Source: Rhabdophis nuchalis
Lineage: Eukaryota; Chordata; Lepidosauria; Squamata; Natricidae
Reading direction: 5' to 3'
NCBI GenBank assembly: GCA_039707465.1
Contig: CM077644.1
Location: 145,176,962 to 145,240,961, forward strand
Length of the DNA: 64,000 nt
Part shown: positions 21,765 through 33,874 of the stretch, piece by piece
Position numbering within the stretch: position 1 is the first letter of the stretch
How the letters are laid out: every line of letters begins with the position of its first letter
Position numbers and translations under genes: made by a program
Notes under the pieces: model-generated
The model's input: only the letters and a program-made list of their open reading frames with translations
Told to the model about the DNA's origin: nothing
Database searches by the model: none

Positions 21765-24700
21765 TATATTTAGTACTGATCTACAAGCAAAAATAATGAA
21801 GATAATGCTCAACATCATTTATTACAAGAGCAGGAATAATTTCTCATAATGTGAAACATGTACAAATATTTATTAAGGAAATAAAAGTTAATAGTAGGTA
21901 TCTCCATATTTTTCAAAAATTGTCATGTGGAAAACTGAAAAACGATCAAGGAAATTGTTGTTTTTCAATCATAATGAGGTAGTTTTGCTTATTGTTGTTG
22001 TTATAAAGTAATAGCTATTAATTGAAGACTTTAAATTTATAAGCACAATGAGTAGGCCTTCTAAGGCCTTTTCGATTAAAGGCTCCATAGCAAGTGATGA
22101 GGGCAGAGGCCCTGGCATTAGATAAAATGAAGAATCTTATTTAAAACACAGCATCAATTTAAAAGTTTAGAACATTGAGACAAAGGGATCAGTACAAAAA
22201 GTGTGAATAAATACTGCAATGGACACTCTACAAGGACATGAAAACTAATTATAAATAGCTACGCATTATAGCATTTTAAAAGTAAAGTGCTGATCTATTT
22301 TGCTACAAAGATCAGAAAGCTTTCAATCTGCTGAACATTTTCTCCAAAATGCATTGCAATTTGATCCTAATTGTGAAGCACAATGACATTCAAGCTATAT
22401 TCTTTTACAATATTGGATGCTAGGGTTAATAATAGCAATATTAATATCCACATTTAAAAGTGAGCCATTATATTAAAAGCAAATGTTTCTCAGAGTTATT
22501 ACATTAGGAAGAAGGTATTCTTCAAATACCCTAATAAGAAATGATAAAAGGATAAACTTAAATCATACTATCAACTGTAAATATAAAGGATTTGGCTTCA
22601 TTAGTATACCAGCTGTCGTGCTAGAACACTAAAAATTGTTTTTAGTTAAAAAGAGCAGCACTGTGACTAATACTGCAACAACATATTGGGGGATCAAAAA
22701 ATCACAGTGACACGTGCACACATTGCTAAGTATGGTTATCCACTCTATTTTTTTATTTTAAAAATATGTAACTTCTATAGTCATATATGCGAGATGAGTA
22801 GCTGTATAAATTTACCAAATAAATAAACAACCATATTTGTAAAACAGTAACAGCTGCATTTTGGCATCAGAATTAACCACTGCACACCATTATGGAAACG
22901 TATCATGGGGATTATGTCTCCCTTTCTCCTTAACTGCAAAGAATTTTGAACTTGTTCTATTTATGTTTATTCACAATCGATTATTTTACCTAAGAAACAA
23001 TAGATGGAATTGTTGGTTGAGAAATAATTGAACATTCTTTTACTTCTCCAGCTATACAATTTTATGAAGGAACAGCCACAACAGCCCTTATCTGTGAATG
23101 GCATCTAACTTTTTCCACAGTGGCAGCCATTTCTGGAATCATGGTTCAATGTTTTTAGTAGTATGGATTCTTACTAAAGAAGTAACAATGAATATCTTGA
23201 AGTCAGTCTTGGGGTTGTGCTGATACTGTAATACTTAAGTGTCAGAAGCCCAAAATAAAACTTGTGTTGGCAGCCTGTCTAATCCAATGTTCAAAAGTCT
23301 CCCTGGCCACATAGACAAAATAGTCTCAGGGATTACAATCAAAACATATGGAACATGTTTTGTTTAAGCAATGGCTCCATAATTGTAATAAGCCATTACA
23401 AACTTGACTGTCATACTATTTGCAACTTCCATAAAAGTGAAGGCTCCAATTCATTGCCTCTTAGCATTTTAGCTAAGATCAAATATAGAGGCTCCAATTC
23501 AACAGTCCAAAAACCCAAAGACCAATCAATTCATAGAATTTTCTGAATACAGACAGGTTTATTCTAGAACTTGAGTCAGTATCTCATCTGATATTTAAGT
23601 CTCTGCCTACAATGAAAAATAGGAAAGCTAATGATGCTGATGTGTGACTATAACAAAGATTAATTTGATCTTATCTGATCCGGATAAAGCTGAAGTTCAA
23701 GCTAGAATAAAATAGTCACAGCAGATACCGTTGCAAGTAATTGAGGATGCCAATTAGAACAGAGATGAAAAATTCATTGGAAGCACAATTATAAACATAT
23801 AAGCAAATCATTTTTGGGTTGCTCCTTCCAGGACATTAGGGAAGGGGTAGCTTATCTTACCTTAAACAAAGGAACAATATAATCTAAAAGAACAAACTTT
23901 TAGATTTTTAACATTAAACAGCTACATTCGATTTAAGGCCTTCCCTTCTCGAGGGCCTGAAGAGGACAGCTATCTCTCAACTCAAACTATAGGAAAAACA
24001 GATTTAGTTCCTATTCAAATCTGCATAATGGAATGAAAATACCTTGATCATGATAACCAAACGGGATGGGACATTGCCTACTTTAAAAAAGAAATCTAGA
24101 AAAATAATAAAAACTGACAGGTTCTTCAAAGATAATCTCCCGGCCATCTCTAATGGTCATAGCAATTCTGGTATCTTCCAAATTGAACCAAAATCCTTTG
24201 AGACCACCAAGATTTTTCACAGGCATTTTTTTTGTTTTTGACTCTAACTCACAGCAACCACTCACTCAGAACAATTATTTGTCAAGCTTCCACAGTGTTC
24301 CTTCTACTTAAATAAACTGTTGAACACACAATTTCATTGAGGCCTGCTGTTGTTGTTCCTTGCCTCTCTGGCTGACCCTATGCTGTCCAATCATCACAAA
24401 AGAGACTCAATCTCCATGATACTACAATTTACCCAATCTATTGTAACTGGAGTGACCAACTGTGGTCTAATGCTTTAGGGGAATAAAAGAACAGCATGGG
24501 TATCAAAACTAAAAACTAATTGCTATAAAGAGAGTTGAAAGGAACAGGGAATATTAAGGCCAGAGGGTTCTGCAACTACTTACAAATATTTCTCTTTTTT
24601 GTAGGAAAAAATAATGGAAATAAACTTTGTAAGACATTTCCAAAGAACAGGTTCCCAAGCAAGCTGAAGAACAATCAAAACTACATTTGGCAGAGTCTAT

Positions 24701-24966
24701 TTCAGAACCACAAGACAAAATAACAAAAAATGAACAAACATGGAGCTTCCTGGGCAGCCCCAGAGCCATGTAGTTCTAGGGTTGCTTCCTGTCCAGTAAG
24801 GCACAGTGCAAGGCAGTCAAAAGGACAGAAATGGGGTAGGGTGGATAGGCAGGTAGAGGAAGGAGGAGGCAGTCCCTTACTTTACTGTGATTTGGGACTG
24901 AGAGGGATCAAACTCACAATGGATTGGCTTGGAGTGGGTATTCACTCGACTTGGGAGTGGGTATTC
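21765..24966. other. No gene recognised
   Basis: AT-rich sequence; a short L2-like tail may be present near 22800-22835 (AGCTGTATAAATTTACCAAA then AAATAAAT). ORFs at 23.4, 24.0 and 24.5 kb have no motifs. Confidence 0.45.
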
Positions 24967-24974
24967 ACTCAAAG

Positions 24975-25311
24975 CAGTGCTTCTCAATTATTTTCTGTCA
25001 TGCCCCCCCTAGGAAGAAGAAAACATTTCGCGCCCCCCGCGCGACTGTAAATAGTATCATTTGTCTATAAAATTGTTATAAGTACACCTCTGCATAACAC
25101 CGTATCCTTATTAACGTATAAGAGAATAAAAAAAGAAAGAAATGTGGATCAATTTACAACAAAGAATAGCTTTATTAACTGTAGCAGAAAAGATTTAAAG
25201 TGCATTAGAAATTTTAAAAAAATTAAATCCTTTGCCGATGTCAAACGCGCCCCCCTTTACGGAGCCTCGCGCCCCCCCTGGGGGGCCCGCCCCACTATTT
25301 GAGAAGCACTG
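24975..25311. mobile_element. hAT MITE with perfect 8-bp duplication
   Basis: Ends CAGTGCTTCTCAATTATTTT and ATTTGAGAAGCACTG are inverted repeats. ACTCAAAG flanks both sides exactly (24967-24974 and 25312-25319). GCGCCCCCCGCGCG-type blocks near both ends also mirror each other. The middle is AT-rich with no transposase. Confidence 0.88.
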
Positions 25312-25319
25312 ACTCAAAG

Positions 25320-27055
25320 GAATGCTTGAACTGCAATAATATTGGAGTAGTCAGCTTTTTTTTAACTATTTTGTGTCTTGATTGGCAATACAGCAGTTAC
25401 ATGTCCAGGTAATAACATTTTCAATGAACAAATATTTTAATTTAATAGTTTATTTGGCAAAAGTTGTCTTAGCACTATGGGGTACAGTTTAAAAAAAAAA
25501 AGGAAACAGGTATCTAACTTGACACCAACCATTCTTGTTACCAACTGAAGCTAAATAAATAGAAAATTGTTTGTTTTAAAAAAAAGCTGAATATCATTTC
25601 CGTCAACTGGAACTGTAGAGAATAAAGACAATGGAAATATATGGTTGGAAACATGGCCATCTACCAAGAAAAATGGCAAGACAAACTGCAGTACTTGTCA
25701 ATTTCCTTGAGAGCAAATGTGGATGGAAAAGAGCAAAACATTTCTTTATCTCCAGAAAAAGGATGTTTGTATCTGAAACATTCACCATAGCAGCCATTTC
25801 ATGAAAAATCAAATCACTCCTCAATCATTACTATTCTTTGACACACACTACTCACAAGATCCTTCCAAAGTTTCAGATACTGTTTAAGAAAAGTTATCTA
25901 AGTTGGTAGTATGTTTCTTCATCAATTACTAAGCTCTTTGGGCAAAAAACTTAAATTATGCCTGGGCCATCCAACAGGATGCCCACAGAAGCAATTTCTA
26001 AGACTGCCCAAGAGAATGGTGACTGAATTTTCCTTCCCACTGCTATTCACGGTCAACTTCAAAGTGTGCTTCAGAGACGCTTCCCACTCCCTTTTGAAGA
26101 AGAATGAGGATGCATAACTGCATGAAGAAAAACAGGACAAATCCTTTTGCAAAAGCAAAATGAGATTTGTACAAAAGTGAACTGCTGCTGGAATCAAGAG
26201 TGGGTTGTCACTCATGTAGTGCAACCACTGCTAATTCGAAATAAATATAACCTTCTTTGCCGCACCTCAAGAACTCCTTTTATTTTGTTTCCAGAGGACC
26301 CAGCCAGGAGTGTCGTTTTCAGGGAGTAGAAAGACTACAGAAGTAAAGGATGGCAGGAAAATTCTGATCCCAGAACAGAATTTAGGATAAACCACTAATT
26401 ATACAACCCATTTGCTAAACTAATATCATATATCACATTTCTTCTTTGTGAATTGCATATCGCTAGGCCTTTTAAAAGCTTGACAAGATGTTACAATTTG
26501 AGGAGCTAAATTATAGAAGCTAGCACATGCTGATATAATATAATCCAAGAAAATATGTACAATATTCTGAAACTAAATCTCAGCTTGAAATGTTTATTCT
26601 TAAGGACCAAAAATGCTGCACAAAATGCACTCGGTATACAAACAGAACTTATAAGGCAATATAATATGGAAAATTTAATTTTTTTTAATTGTATTTAGTT
26701 TATGTATTGTATGTAGTTTATATGATCAATATATGCTCTGTGTGTGATTGTGTTTGTGTGTTGGGGGGGAGGGAAGTGTCAACTGGTAGAGACTAGGAAA
26801 TATGCCTTTTCTACTGTAGCGCCTTCCCTCTACAGCATTCAATCCTTATGGCCTTTTATAAGGCTTTGAAAACCTGATTATGTGCCCAGGCCTGGGGTTC
26901 CATTTTGTTAATAGCAATAGTAGTAGCAATACCAAAGGCCCCATTACCTGATTTTGTTAACATCTGTGGGTTATAATTTCCTATATATAATTTTATAATT
27001 TTCTTTGCTATATATATTTACTTGTTTTTAAAATCTGTGTTTTAATTATTTTTAA
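25320..27055. other. No gene recognised
   Basis: Unique-looking AT-rich sequence. The overlapping ORFs at 25.6-26.3 kb on both strands lack motifs. Confidence 0.45.
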
Positions 27056-27059
27056 TTGA

Positions 27060-27138
27060 TTTTACAATTGTTCACTGCACAGAGTCACTTATTTCAGATG
27101 GGCAGCTGTATAAATTGAATAAATAAATAAATAAATAT
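27060..27138 (+). mobile_element. L2-group LINE 3' tail
   Basis: ATGGGCAGCTGTATAAATTG followed by AAATAAATAAAT repeats, the usual 3' terminus of this LINE group. Confidence 0.6.
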
Positions 27139-27139
27139 A

Positions 27140-27584
27140 ATGTAGAAAATAAAAATATTAAGATCCGTATGCTTAAATTAATTGAATACTTTTTTTAGGT
27201 GTTTCATACCTACCTCATATCTTCTGTGTTTTCTTGCTAATAACATAGAAACCTAATTTTAAGTTTTTACTTGTAAAACAGTAACATATTCAGACAGCAA
27301 ATCTTACAAAACACTCATCAGGCAATTAACATCTACAATGTAGATAATCCTTAATTTTTTACCACAATTCAGACCAGACTCTCAATGTTGAGCATATTAT
27401 AAGACTGGCTATGGTGTGGATAGCATTTCTCAGTGGTGGCAGCAGCGCTACGGCTGAAGCCGAGATGTGATAGTGGTGGCAGCTGGCTGAGACAGCTGAA
27501 GGCCCAGGTTCTCTACTTCAAGCCCAAGGTTGGGACTGTCAAATGTTGCTAGGAAGGACGACCTAAATTGGGGGGAGGGGAATA
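27140..27584. other. Unassigned sequence
   Basis: AT-rich up to 27400, then a GC-richer stretch with GTGGCAGCAGCG and AGTGGTGGCAGCTGG repeats of unknown origin, leading to the L2 element. Confidence 0.4.
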
Positions 27585-28225
27585 GGTAGGTGAAGATGAG
27601 GTGCACCCGGAGGCTTCAGCTAGTCCAGAATGCAGCCGCGCGAGCAATTATGGGGACCGCAAGGTCTACCCATGTAACACCGCTCTTGCGCGAGCTGCAC
27701 TGGCTGCCTGTCGTCTTCCGGGTGCGCTTCAAGGTGCTAATCATCATCTTTAAAGCGCTCCATGGCTCGGGACCTAGCTATCTGCAGGATCGGATCCTGC
27801 CTCATACATCCTCACGGCCGATTCGCTCCCACAGAGAGGGGCTTCTCCGGGTGCCGTCCACTAGACTGTGTCAGCGGGCGACACCCAGGGGAAGGGCGCT
27901 CTCTGTGGCGGGCCCGGCCCTCTGGAACGACCTTCCCCCCGACATCAGGACAACTACGGACCTCCGCTCCTTCCGTCTTAAATTAAAAACTTACTTTTTC
28001 CGTCTGGCCGGCCTGGGATAGCCTCCTTGCCTTGGGATTTTATAGAATAGGTTTTAGTTTAATTGGGATTTTAGCACAGGGTTTATTTAATTGGTTCTTA
28101 AATTTTGTTGGTATATTTATTGTTGTTTGTTATTTATTGCTTTTATGCTACCTGTGCACCGCCCCGAGTCCCCATGGGGAGAGGGGGCGGTCTAGAAATA
28201 ATAAATTTCATTTCATTTCATTTCA
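27585..28225 (+). mobile_element. L2-group LINE, 5'-truncated
   Basis: The end of ORF2 and a 3' UTR containing ACCGCCCCGAGTCCCCATGG and GGGGCGGTCTAGAAATAATA, ending in four to five TTTCA units (28206-28225). A high-GC body and an almost open frame suggest a fairly young copy. The minus-strand copy at 9.15-9.59 kb is from the same family but has an ATTC tail. Confidence 0.8.
27590..28021 (+). pseudogene. L2-group ORF2 C-terminal remnant
   Basis: A 143-codon open stretch: RRLQLVQNAAARAIMGT, LLRELHWLPVVFRVRFKVL, SVAGPALWNDLPPDIRTT and RLKLKTYFFRLAGLG. This is the segment following the reverse transcriptase of L2/CR1-superfamily LINEs. The RT core and endonuclease are missing through 5' truncation, and no start codon is meaningful. 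Confidence 0.8.
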
Positions 28226-28299
28226 AGATAGTTGCAGTGCTCCTATGGTGAGAAGTCTGAGCAGGCTGCCAAGCACCTGAATTTTTATCTTGTTACTGT

Positions 28300-28402
28300 A
28301 CAGGAGCTGTAACGTCAAACACTGGTCATAAGTCTCTTCATTCAGCACCATCGTCATTTCAGTTGTTGAATGAATTGTCTTAAATCAAGGGCTATTTGTA
28401 AA
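28300..28402. mobile_element. Fragment of the GGTCATAAGT palindromic MITE
   Basis: GGTCATAAGTCTCTTCATTC ... GAATTGTCTTAAATCAAGG matches the right arm of the elements at 44.9 and 51.2 kb. Confidence 0.5.
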
Positions 28403-28404
28403 GG

Positions 28405-28890
28405 AGAAACCAAGTCTACCCCAAATTTGTTTTCATAAGACTGTATCACTTCCTCCAAATACTATTCTCTCTTAATTGGAAATTTTAATGGCTTAAATTA
28501 TAATTTTACATAATTTTATTAGTTCAAAAGTATACTATGCCTTTTGTTTTGTTTTCCTCATTTATTGCATCAGTGTGATATTTGTAATCTTTTTATTGCA
28601 GATGTACATTAGGTTCACTGCAGTGTGCTCTTCTTTTCTCACTAAGGTTACAAACTGGACATATCTCAGGAAGACTGTATTTCCTTATAAATAGGTGTAG
28701 GGCTGTGGTATGAATGCTTTCCTGTTATTCAGACAACACAACCTGCTTTACAAAGGAACCAATATATTTTATAGTGGTCATCATAATTTATTTTCCTACA
28801 CCCTAAACCTGTTTGACCCTTTATATTTACTCTTTCTATTGTGATACCTAATCTTCCTTGTAGCTGCTCGAAACCATCTCACACAAAAAC
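28405..28890. other. No feature recognised (intron 2 side of the ZCCHC7 exon)
   Basis: AT-rich sequence just downstream of the donor; nothing recognisable. Confidence 0.5.
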
Positions 28891-28892
28891 AT

Positions 28893-28898
28893 ACTGAC
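28893..28898 (-). other. ZCCHC7: ZCCHC7 exon 2 splice donor
   Basis: On the minus strand the exon ends GGAG and is followed by GTCAGT. That is a good vertebrate donor except for C at +3. It leaves one base of a codon (phase 1), and homology to ZCCHC7 stops here. Translation past it gives only six more residues and a stop. Confidence 0.75.
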
Positions 28899-29607
28899 CT
28901 CCACTGGCTGAAGTTCTACAGCCTTCAAGATTTAACAGGATACCATCATCTTTGTCATCTGCGGCACTTCCCAGCAGCATCCAGCTCTCCACATTATCAC
29001 TTTCAGAGGATATACTTGACACATCAATTGCATCGTCGCTGCTGGAGCTGTCCTCGGTTACTAAAACTCTATGAATCATGGGAACATCATCTTGATTTTT
29101 CAAGATTGCCTTTTCATCAGCCTTCCTTGCTTTATTTGAATTTACCTTAATCTGATTCCCAGATTTCAGGATAGGCCGGGAAGGGTGTTCAATAGATTTT
29201 TTGGCATGAGAGTTAGCAGTCTTATTTAATTTATGTAACGTTGGATGCACTGATGCTGTTGGTTTCTGGAGTTTACTTTTGTAAATGCTATCTTCCTCAG
29301 GGGTATCAGACAATATTATGACATCTGAGCTATCTGAAATGTTAACATCACTATCTGAAATGACAATTAAGTTATTTCTCAGATCTTGTTCATTCTCCAA
29401 TTTCTCTTTCTTCAAGGACTTAAATTCTTCTTGTCCTTTGACATTCTTATTATTATTTTCACCAACATCCCCAAGGTTTTGTGCATAATGGACTTGACTG
29501 TAAAGATGAAATTCTACTTCACTATCAATGCTTTCTTCACTGGAAGACCCTTCAGAATAAGGATCATCTTCAAACGCATCTGCATCATCATATCCACTGA
29601 ACATCAT
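28899..29607 (-). CDS. ZCCHC7: ZCCHC7, first coding exon (N-terminal 236 codons)
   Basis: This is the start of zinc finger CCHC domain-containing protein 7, the animal counterpart of yeast Air1/Air2, which works with MTR4 and a TENT4-type poly(A) polymerase in nucleolar RNA surveillance. The exon encodes 236 codons plus one base. The opening MMFSGYDDADAFEDD, the block DSEVEFHLYSQVHYAQ (residues 29-43), and DNVESWMLLG followed by DDKDDGILLNLEGC (residues 204-230) match the vertebrate family. The rest is acidic and serine-rich with no fold visible. Residues 80-87 (LIVISDSD) and 96-103 (VIILSDTP) look like SUMO-interacting motifs. The start is the first of two adjacent ATGs, with A at -3. The frame stays open upstream only into the intron, so the longer 272-residue reading is not real. 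The zinc knuckles should lie in later exons at lower coordinates and were not found. The reading frame is intact, so this is a live exon and not a retrocopy. Confidence 0.9.
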
Positions 29608-29660
29608 GGTAAGTATTTTATCTAGGGGAAAAAAAGAAAGAAAAAAAGAATGAAGTTCAG
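29608..29660 (-). other. ZCCHC7: ZCCHC7 exon 2 acceptor, branch site and 14-nt 5' UTR
   Basis: Read on the minus strand, a CTGAAC branch-site candidate (A at 29657) precedes a long T/C tract ending in CCCCTAG, so the exon begins at 29621. Fourteen untranslated bases then lead to the ATG at 29607. The spacing from branch A to exon, about 36 nt, is typical of vertebrate introns. An acceptor this close to the start codon means the gene has at least one upstream noncoding exon. Confidence 0.75.
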
Positions 29661-30800
29661 TAAACCAATGTAGACGTTTCATTAACGCAGAGAACAAGCT
29701 TTACAGTGAACAAAACTTCAGTCCATCTATTTTATAGTGCAGTTCTATGCATGTTTTGGATAATACTAGCTCTATCATTCAAGGAGATCAGTACCATGCC
29801 CTAGAGTAGGACATGACTGGACAGGAAACTTTTACCTTTATCTCTTTATTCAAAATCAAACCCCAATGTGTTCAGTGGATTTTATGCTTTTGAAAGAAAA
29901 CTTTTAACTCAAGGCAAAAGTCTCCATAAGATATAAGTGCATAATACACTAAAAATAAAACTAGGGTAATACTACATACTTTGTTAGAAATGTATTCCAA
30001 GGCTATGTAAAGTCACTTGCATCTTTTAGCAGAGGGCAAAAAATCTACTTGCCAACCAAAAATTCTGCAGCTCTCTACTGCGCTGCATGCAGCATGAAGA
30101 AATGAGACAATCTGAGGATTCTTTATCAATTTACCCAAAAAAACCTACTCGTCAAGAATTTTTTGACAGATACAAAAGAAATGTGATTTGGAAAATAGAA
30201 AGAGGAGGTGGCTTATGGTACTCAGTGCCTACAGTTGGGCAGATACTCCAGGTTGAATAAATTCTGCCTCTTTAGTGAAGCTCATTACAAAGCAGATACC
30301 GTCCATTATTTCTTTTGCGACAGGCAATAAGGGACAATGTTCTACCATGCAGGTGTCTCTACCCAAATAGAGTTCACTAATTTGAATAATTAAATGAATC
30401 AATAGTTTTTATAAAACCAGCTTAAATATAAATACTAAAGTTACATGAATATTTCTGTTTATAGGTTTATTAATTTTAATGGATAAAAAAGAGAGAAAAC
30501 AATTACATTGGCATATGACACAGGGAGAAAAAACTGAGAAGGATGAAGTCAAATAAACAATTTCCCTTGAAGTCTTAAAGAAAACCAGTCCCTGTGTTCT
30601 CTTGAGAGGAGGGAGAGACAGTAATAGTTCCGGCACATAATTGGAATCCATTCAGATGGTAACTAACATAGCCCAGACAAGGAACAATAGAAGAAATACA
30701 TGCCAAACAAATGAAAAAAAAAATCCAACTCTTTTCATCAAGCTCTCTGAAGTTCACTAAGCTCTGACCTCACTGAACATTTCAACAATTTATAAATGTT
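29661..30800. other. Intron 1, nothing recognised
   Basis: AT-rich; minus-strand ORFs near 30.4-30.75 kb have no motifs. Confidence 0.45.
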
Positions 30801-30804
30801 GTTA

Positions 30805-31610
30805 AATATTTACACACCACTTTTTCCAACTGATTAAAGTGGCTTACAACCAACAAATACATTAAATAGTATCAATAATGTATAGCCTTCCAATTAATCC
30901 ACCACATCAACCAAAACCTAGCCTTTAAAAATATGTTTATGTTACACTATACACATTTATTTAAAAACAGACAAACAACAAATAGCAGCCAATATATTTC
31001 TCAAAAGATTCCTAAGTTTTGGAACAGTCATTGTGAAAACTCTGCATTAGGTCATGTAATCTCCCTATTTGCTTTATTTTTATACTATCACATTCAAAAT
31101 AACTCTCAGCAGTTTAATTCACAAAAATATAAAACGAAGTAAAACCTAAAATTTACAATAATACAATAGTTGCATTAGTGTCCACTGACTACCCAAAGAG
31201 GCTTTCCAATAGTTCTGTCTTAACAACTTCTGGAAGCCCAGCAATGAAGGCATCAATCTAATTTCCCAAAGAAGCTATTGCTTATGATACACAGACTGCA
31301 AATAAAACTTTGTGTGAAAACACTTATTCCATTCATCTCACATGCTCAAAAGAAGACTAAAAGATACTAATGCTGGGCCAAATTGGATGAGTTAAATAAG
31401 ACACTTCTATGCAGAGAATTGTTATAACCCAATGCCAAATTATGCAGGGCTTTGTGGGTCAAAACCAGGACTTTGAACATGGAAATCTACTAATAATCAA
31501 TGCAGCAACCATAAAAGTTATTTTAAGATTATGGTGATTTTGGCTTGTTAATATACAATTAATTAATTAATTACAATTATACCAATTGTAAGTAGTCTTC
31601 AGAGATAGGC
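30805..31610 (-). mobile_element. Old LINE-derived sequence
   Basis: ACACACCACTTTTTCCAACT and AAAGTGGCTTACAACCAACA resemble the reverse of squamate L2-like tails, and GGCTTTGTGGGTCAAAACCA is a word seen in their 3' regions. Highly diverged. Confidence 0.35.
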
Positions 31611-31654
31611 CCATCTAGAGCACATTGCAGTAATTTAAATACTATCAACAGCTA

Positions 31655-31885
31655 CAGCTCTTAGACTTATAAACCACTCCATAGTTCTTTATAGCACTCC
31701 CTGAGTGGTTTACAAATGTCAGCATATTGCCTCAACAATCTGGGTCCTTCGTGTGCCAACCTCAGAAGGATGGAAAACTGAGACAACCTTGAACCCATCA
31801 AAATCAAATTCATGGCTGTGGGCAGAATTGCAGGCAGATTTGGCCTGCAATACTGCATTCTAACCACAGCGTCCCCACACCTAAT
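31655..31885 (-). mobile_element. Sauria-type tRNA SINE
   Basis: The reversed tail (TTAGACTTATAAACCACTCC), middle (GTGGTTTACAAATGTCAGCA, CAACAATCTGGGTCCTTCG) and head (ACTGCATTCTAACCAC) are in the correct order. Nearly full length. No insertion, unlike the copy at 9.1 kb. Confidence 0.75.
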
Positions 31886-31889
31886 AAAT

Positions 31890-33380
31890 ATATGCATGAA
31901 TCACTATGACAAAATCTTCCCAGCCCAATTAAGGTCGCAATTGGCACACAGCCAATTTTGGGAACCGGTCCCACAACTGCAACTTCTATTTTGAAGTAGG
32001 CCAAAATCAAGGAAGAGCACCAAGTTGGAGATAAGCTCTTTCAGCTAAGGTCTACTCCTTCTGCACAAGCAATAACTTGTCTTACATGGGTTCAGATTAT
32101 TTCAGCCTATTTCACCTCATCTAAATCCAAACAACCCCCAAACACCACTTTGAGTTTTCCACAGCCTCTCCAATTTACAGCATTCAAACTATACGAATGC
32201 TGTTATTATATTTTTTATCTGCCCATTTTATATATTTTGGGCAACTCAAACAAGTCAAAATACCTAATTCCAATATCACATTCTGGTTGAAAATTATGGA
32301 ATTTACATTTCAATAATATTCACAGGACTGCAAGTTACCCAAGTTTAAAGTCAATATTCTATATGGAATTTAAAAACCAATGACAGCCAATAAAACATAA
32401 ACTATGAAGAATACTTGCACTTTCAGATACCTCTCAGCACATGTATAGGAGGATTCTTGATCAGCTGAGATTTCATATAGCTTTCAATTACAATCTTGAC
32501 TTAGGCTTTCAAGTTACAAGAAGACTGCAATACAAGGACCAATTGGCATTTTCATACCTGGAAACAAGTGAAATTATGATCTATTCTCTGCCATTCACTT
32601 GTAATGTAATGTTTAAATGTGCTTTTAGGACTTTAACAATAACTTGTGAGAGCTTTTACCACTGAAATTCATTTAAATATTGAGGAAACCCAACTCCAAA
32701 AGCTAGTTTTAAAAAAATATCAGAGTTCAAATGCAGCCCTGGAAGAATCTTGCATAATTCTTTGCAAGTAGGGAAAGTTTACCTAGGATTAATGGGCATT
32801 TAATATTTCTGCTCAAAGATCACACTCAGCAGCAATTGACAGGTTTTCACTACCTAAAATAAATTTGGGTCTAGCTGACAAGCCTGATTTCTGCATACTC
32901 AAATATTCTGAAACAGTATATCAAGCTTGTTGATGTAACTTTAAAAGGTGATTCTAATGCCATCAGTTTAAAATCTAATAGCTATATCCAAATATGATAA
33001 AACAACATATCTCAAGCTTTTTTTTTTTTTTTTAACCAAGGCTCACAGTCAGAAGATAAAGTACTACTATGTTTGCATCTTGCAAACACCCAAACTACAA
33101 TAGTCCACCTTGCCAATCCTTCTGGCAAGCAACATAATCTGACAAACATTGTAACACATCAATCATACCTTAGCAAATAGAGGCAACCCTTCATATTATA
33201 ACACACATCAAACCTCACATATAATATATAAACTAACCAATGATTTAGGAAACCTAGCAAGACTTAGCATTATAAGTAGGTGGCTTGTTGTCCAAAAGTT
33301 CACACACTTAATTTTCCTCACATTGTATTAATTCATATGAGCCTTGGGCTATCCAGGTATTTCTAACAAGAATTCATTTC
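31890..33380. other. Intron 1, nothing recognised
   Basis: AT-rich; a 17-base T run lies near 33018. A weak LINE-tail-like word (ATCTGCCCATTTTATATATT) is near 32218. Confidence 0.45.
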
Positions 33381-33384
33381 ATAT

Positions 33385-33445
33385 AAAACTGATTATTTAT
33401 TTATTATATTTATACCCCGCCCTTCTCCAAGCGGACCCAGGGTGA
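33385..33445 (-). mobile_element. L2-group LINE 3' tail
   Basis: TTATTTATTATATTTATACC then CCGCCCTTCTCCAAGCGGAC, the reverse of the GGCGGTATAAATA tail. Confidence 0.6.
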
Positions 33446-33789
33446 TGATGAAAGCATGGTTTATTAACTCAAGTTCTAAAATCAAATCATACTCCCATAT
33501 TGTTATACTCTCAAATGATGCAGCAAGGCATCATTTGTGAATGAATGCTAAACCAAGCAAAGATTAAACTATCCTTCATTAAAGATTTGTAGGAACATTT
33601 TTAAAAATAAAGAAATCAGAGTTATCACAATATAGACATGAAGCACTTTGTTTCTTCTGCTCATCTAAAATCAGTATCTATGCAGTACACAAGAAACAAT
33701 TTGTAGTAGTGGTTCTATCAGGCTAGAAACTTAAAGACTGAATTCTAGTTGCACCTTAGGAACAAAACAAGCTGGATGATTTTGATCCA

Positions 33790-33870
33790 GCCACTCTTTC
33801 TTGGCCTTAGGAAGGAGGCAATGGAAACTACTTCTGAAAAAGCTTGCCAAGAAAACTGCAGGGACTGGTA
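33790..33870 (+). mobile_element. tRNA-derived SINE fragment (second family)
   Basis: GCCTTAGGAAGGAGGCAATG, ACTACTTCTGAAAAAGCTTG and GAAAACTGCAGGGACTGG match the 3' half of the SINE at 60.75 and 61.94 kb. Confidence 0.55.
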
Positions 33871-33874
33871 GATC

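Noticed and set aside
29608..29697. N-terminal extension of ZCCHC7 upstream of 29607
   Set aside because: The extra 30 codons translate the polypyrimidine tract of the intron and begin at a non-ATG codon.
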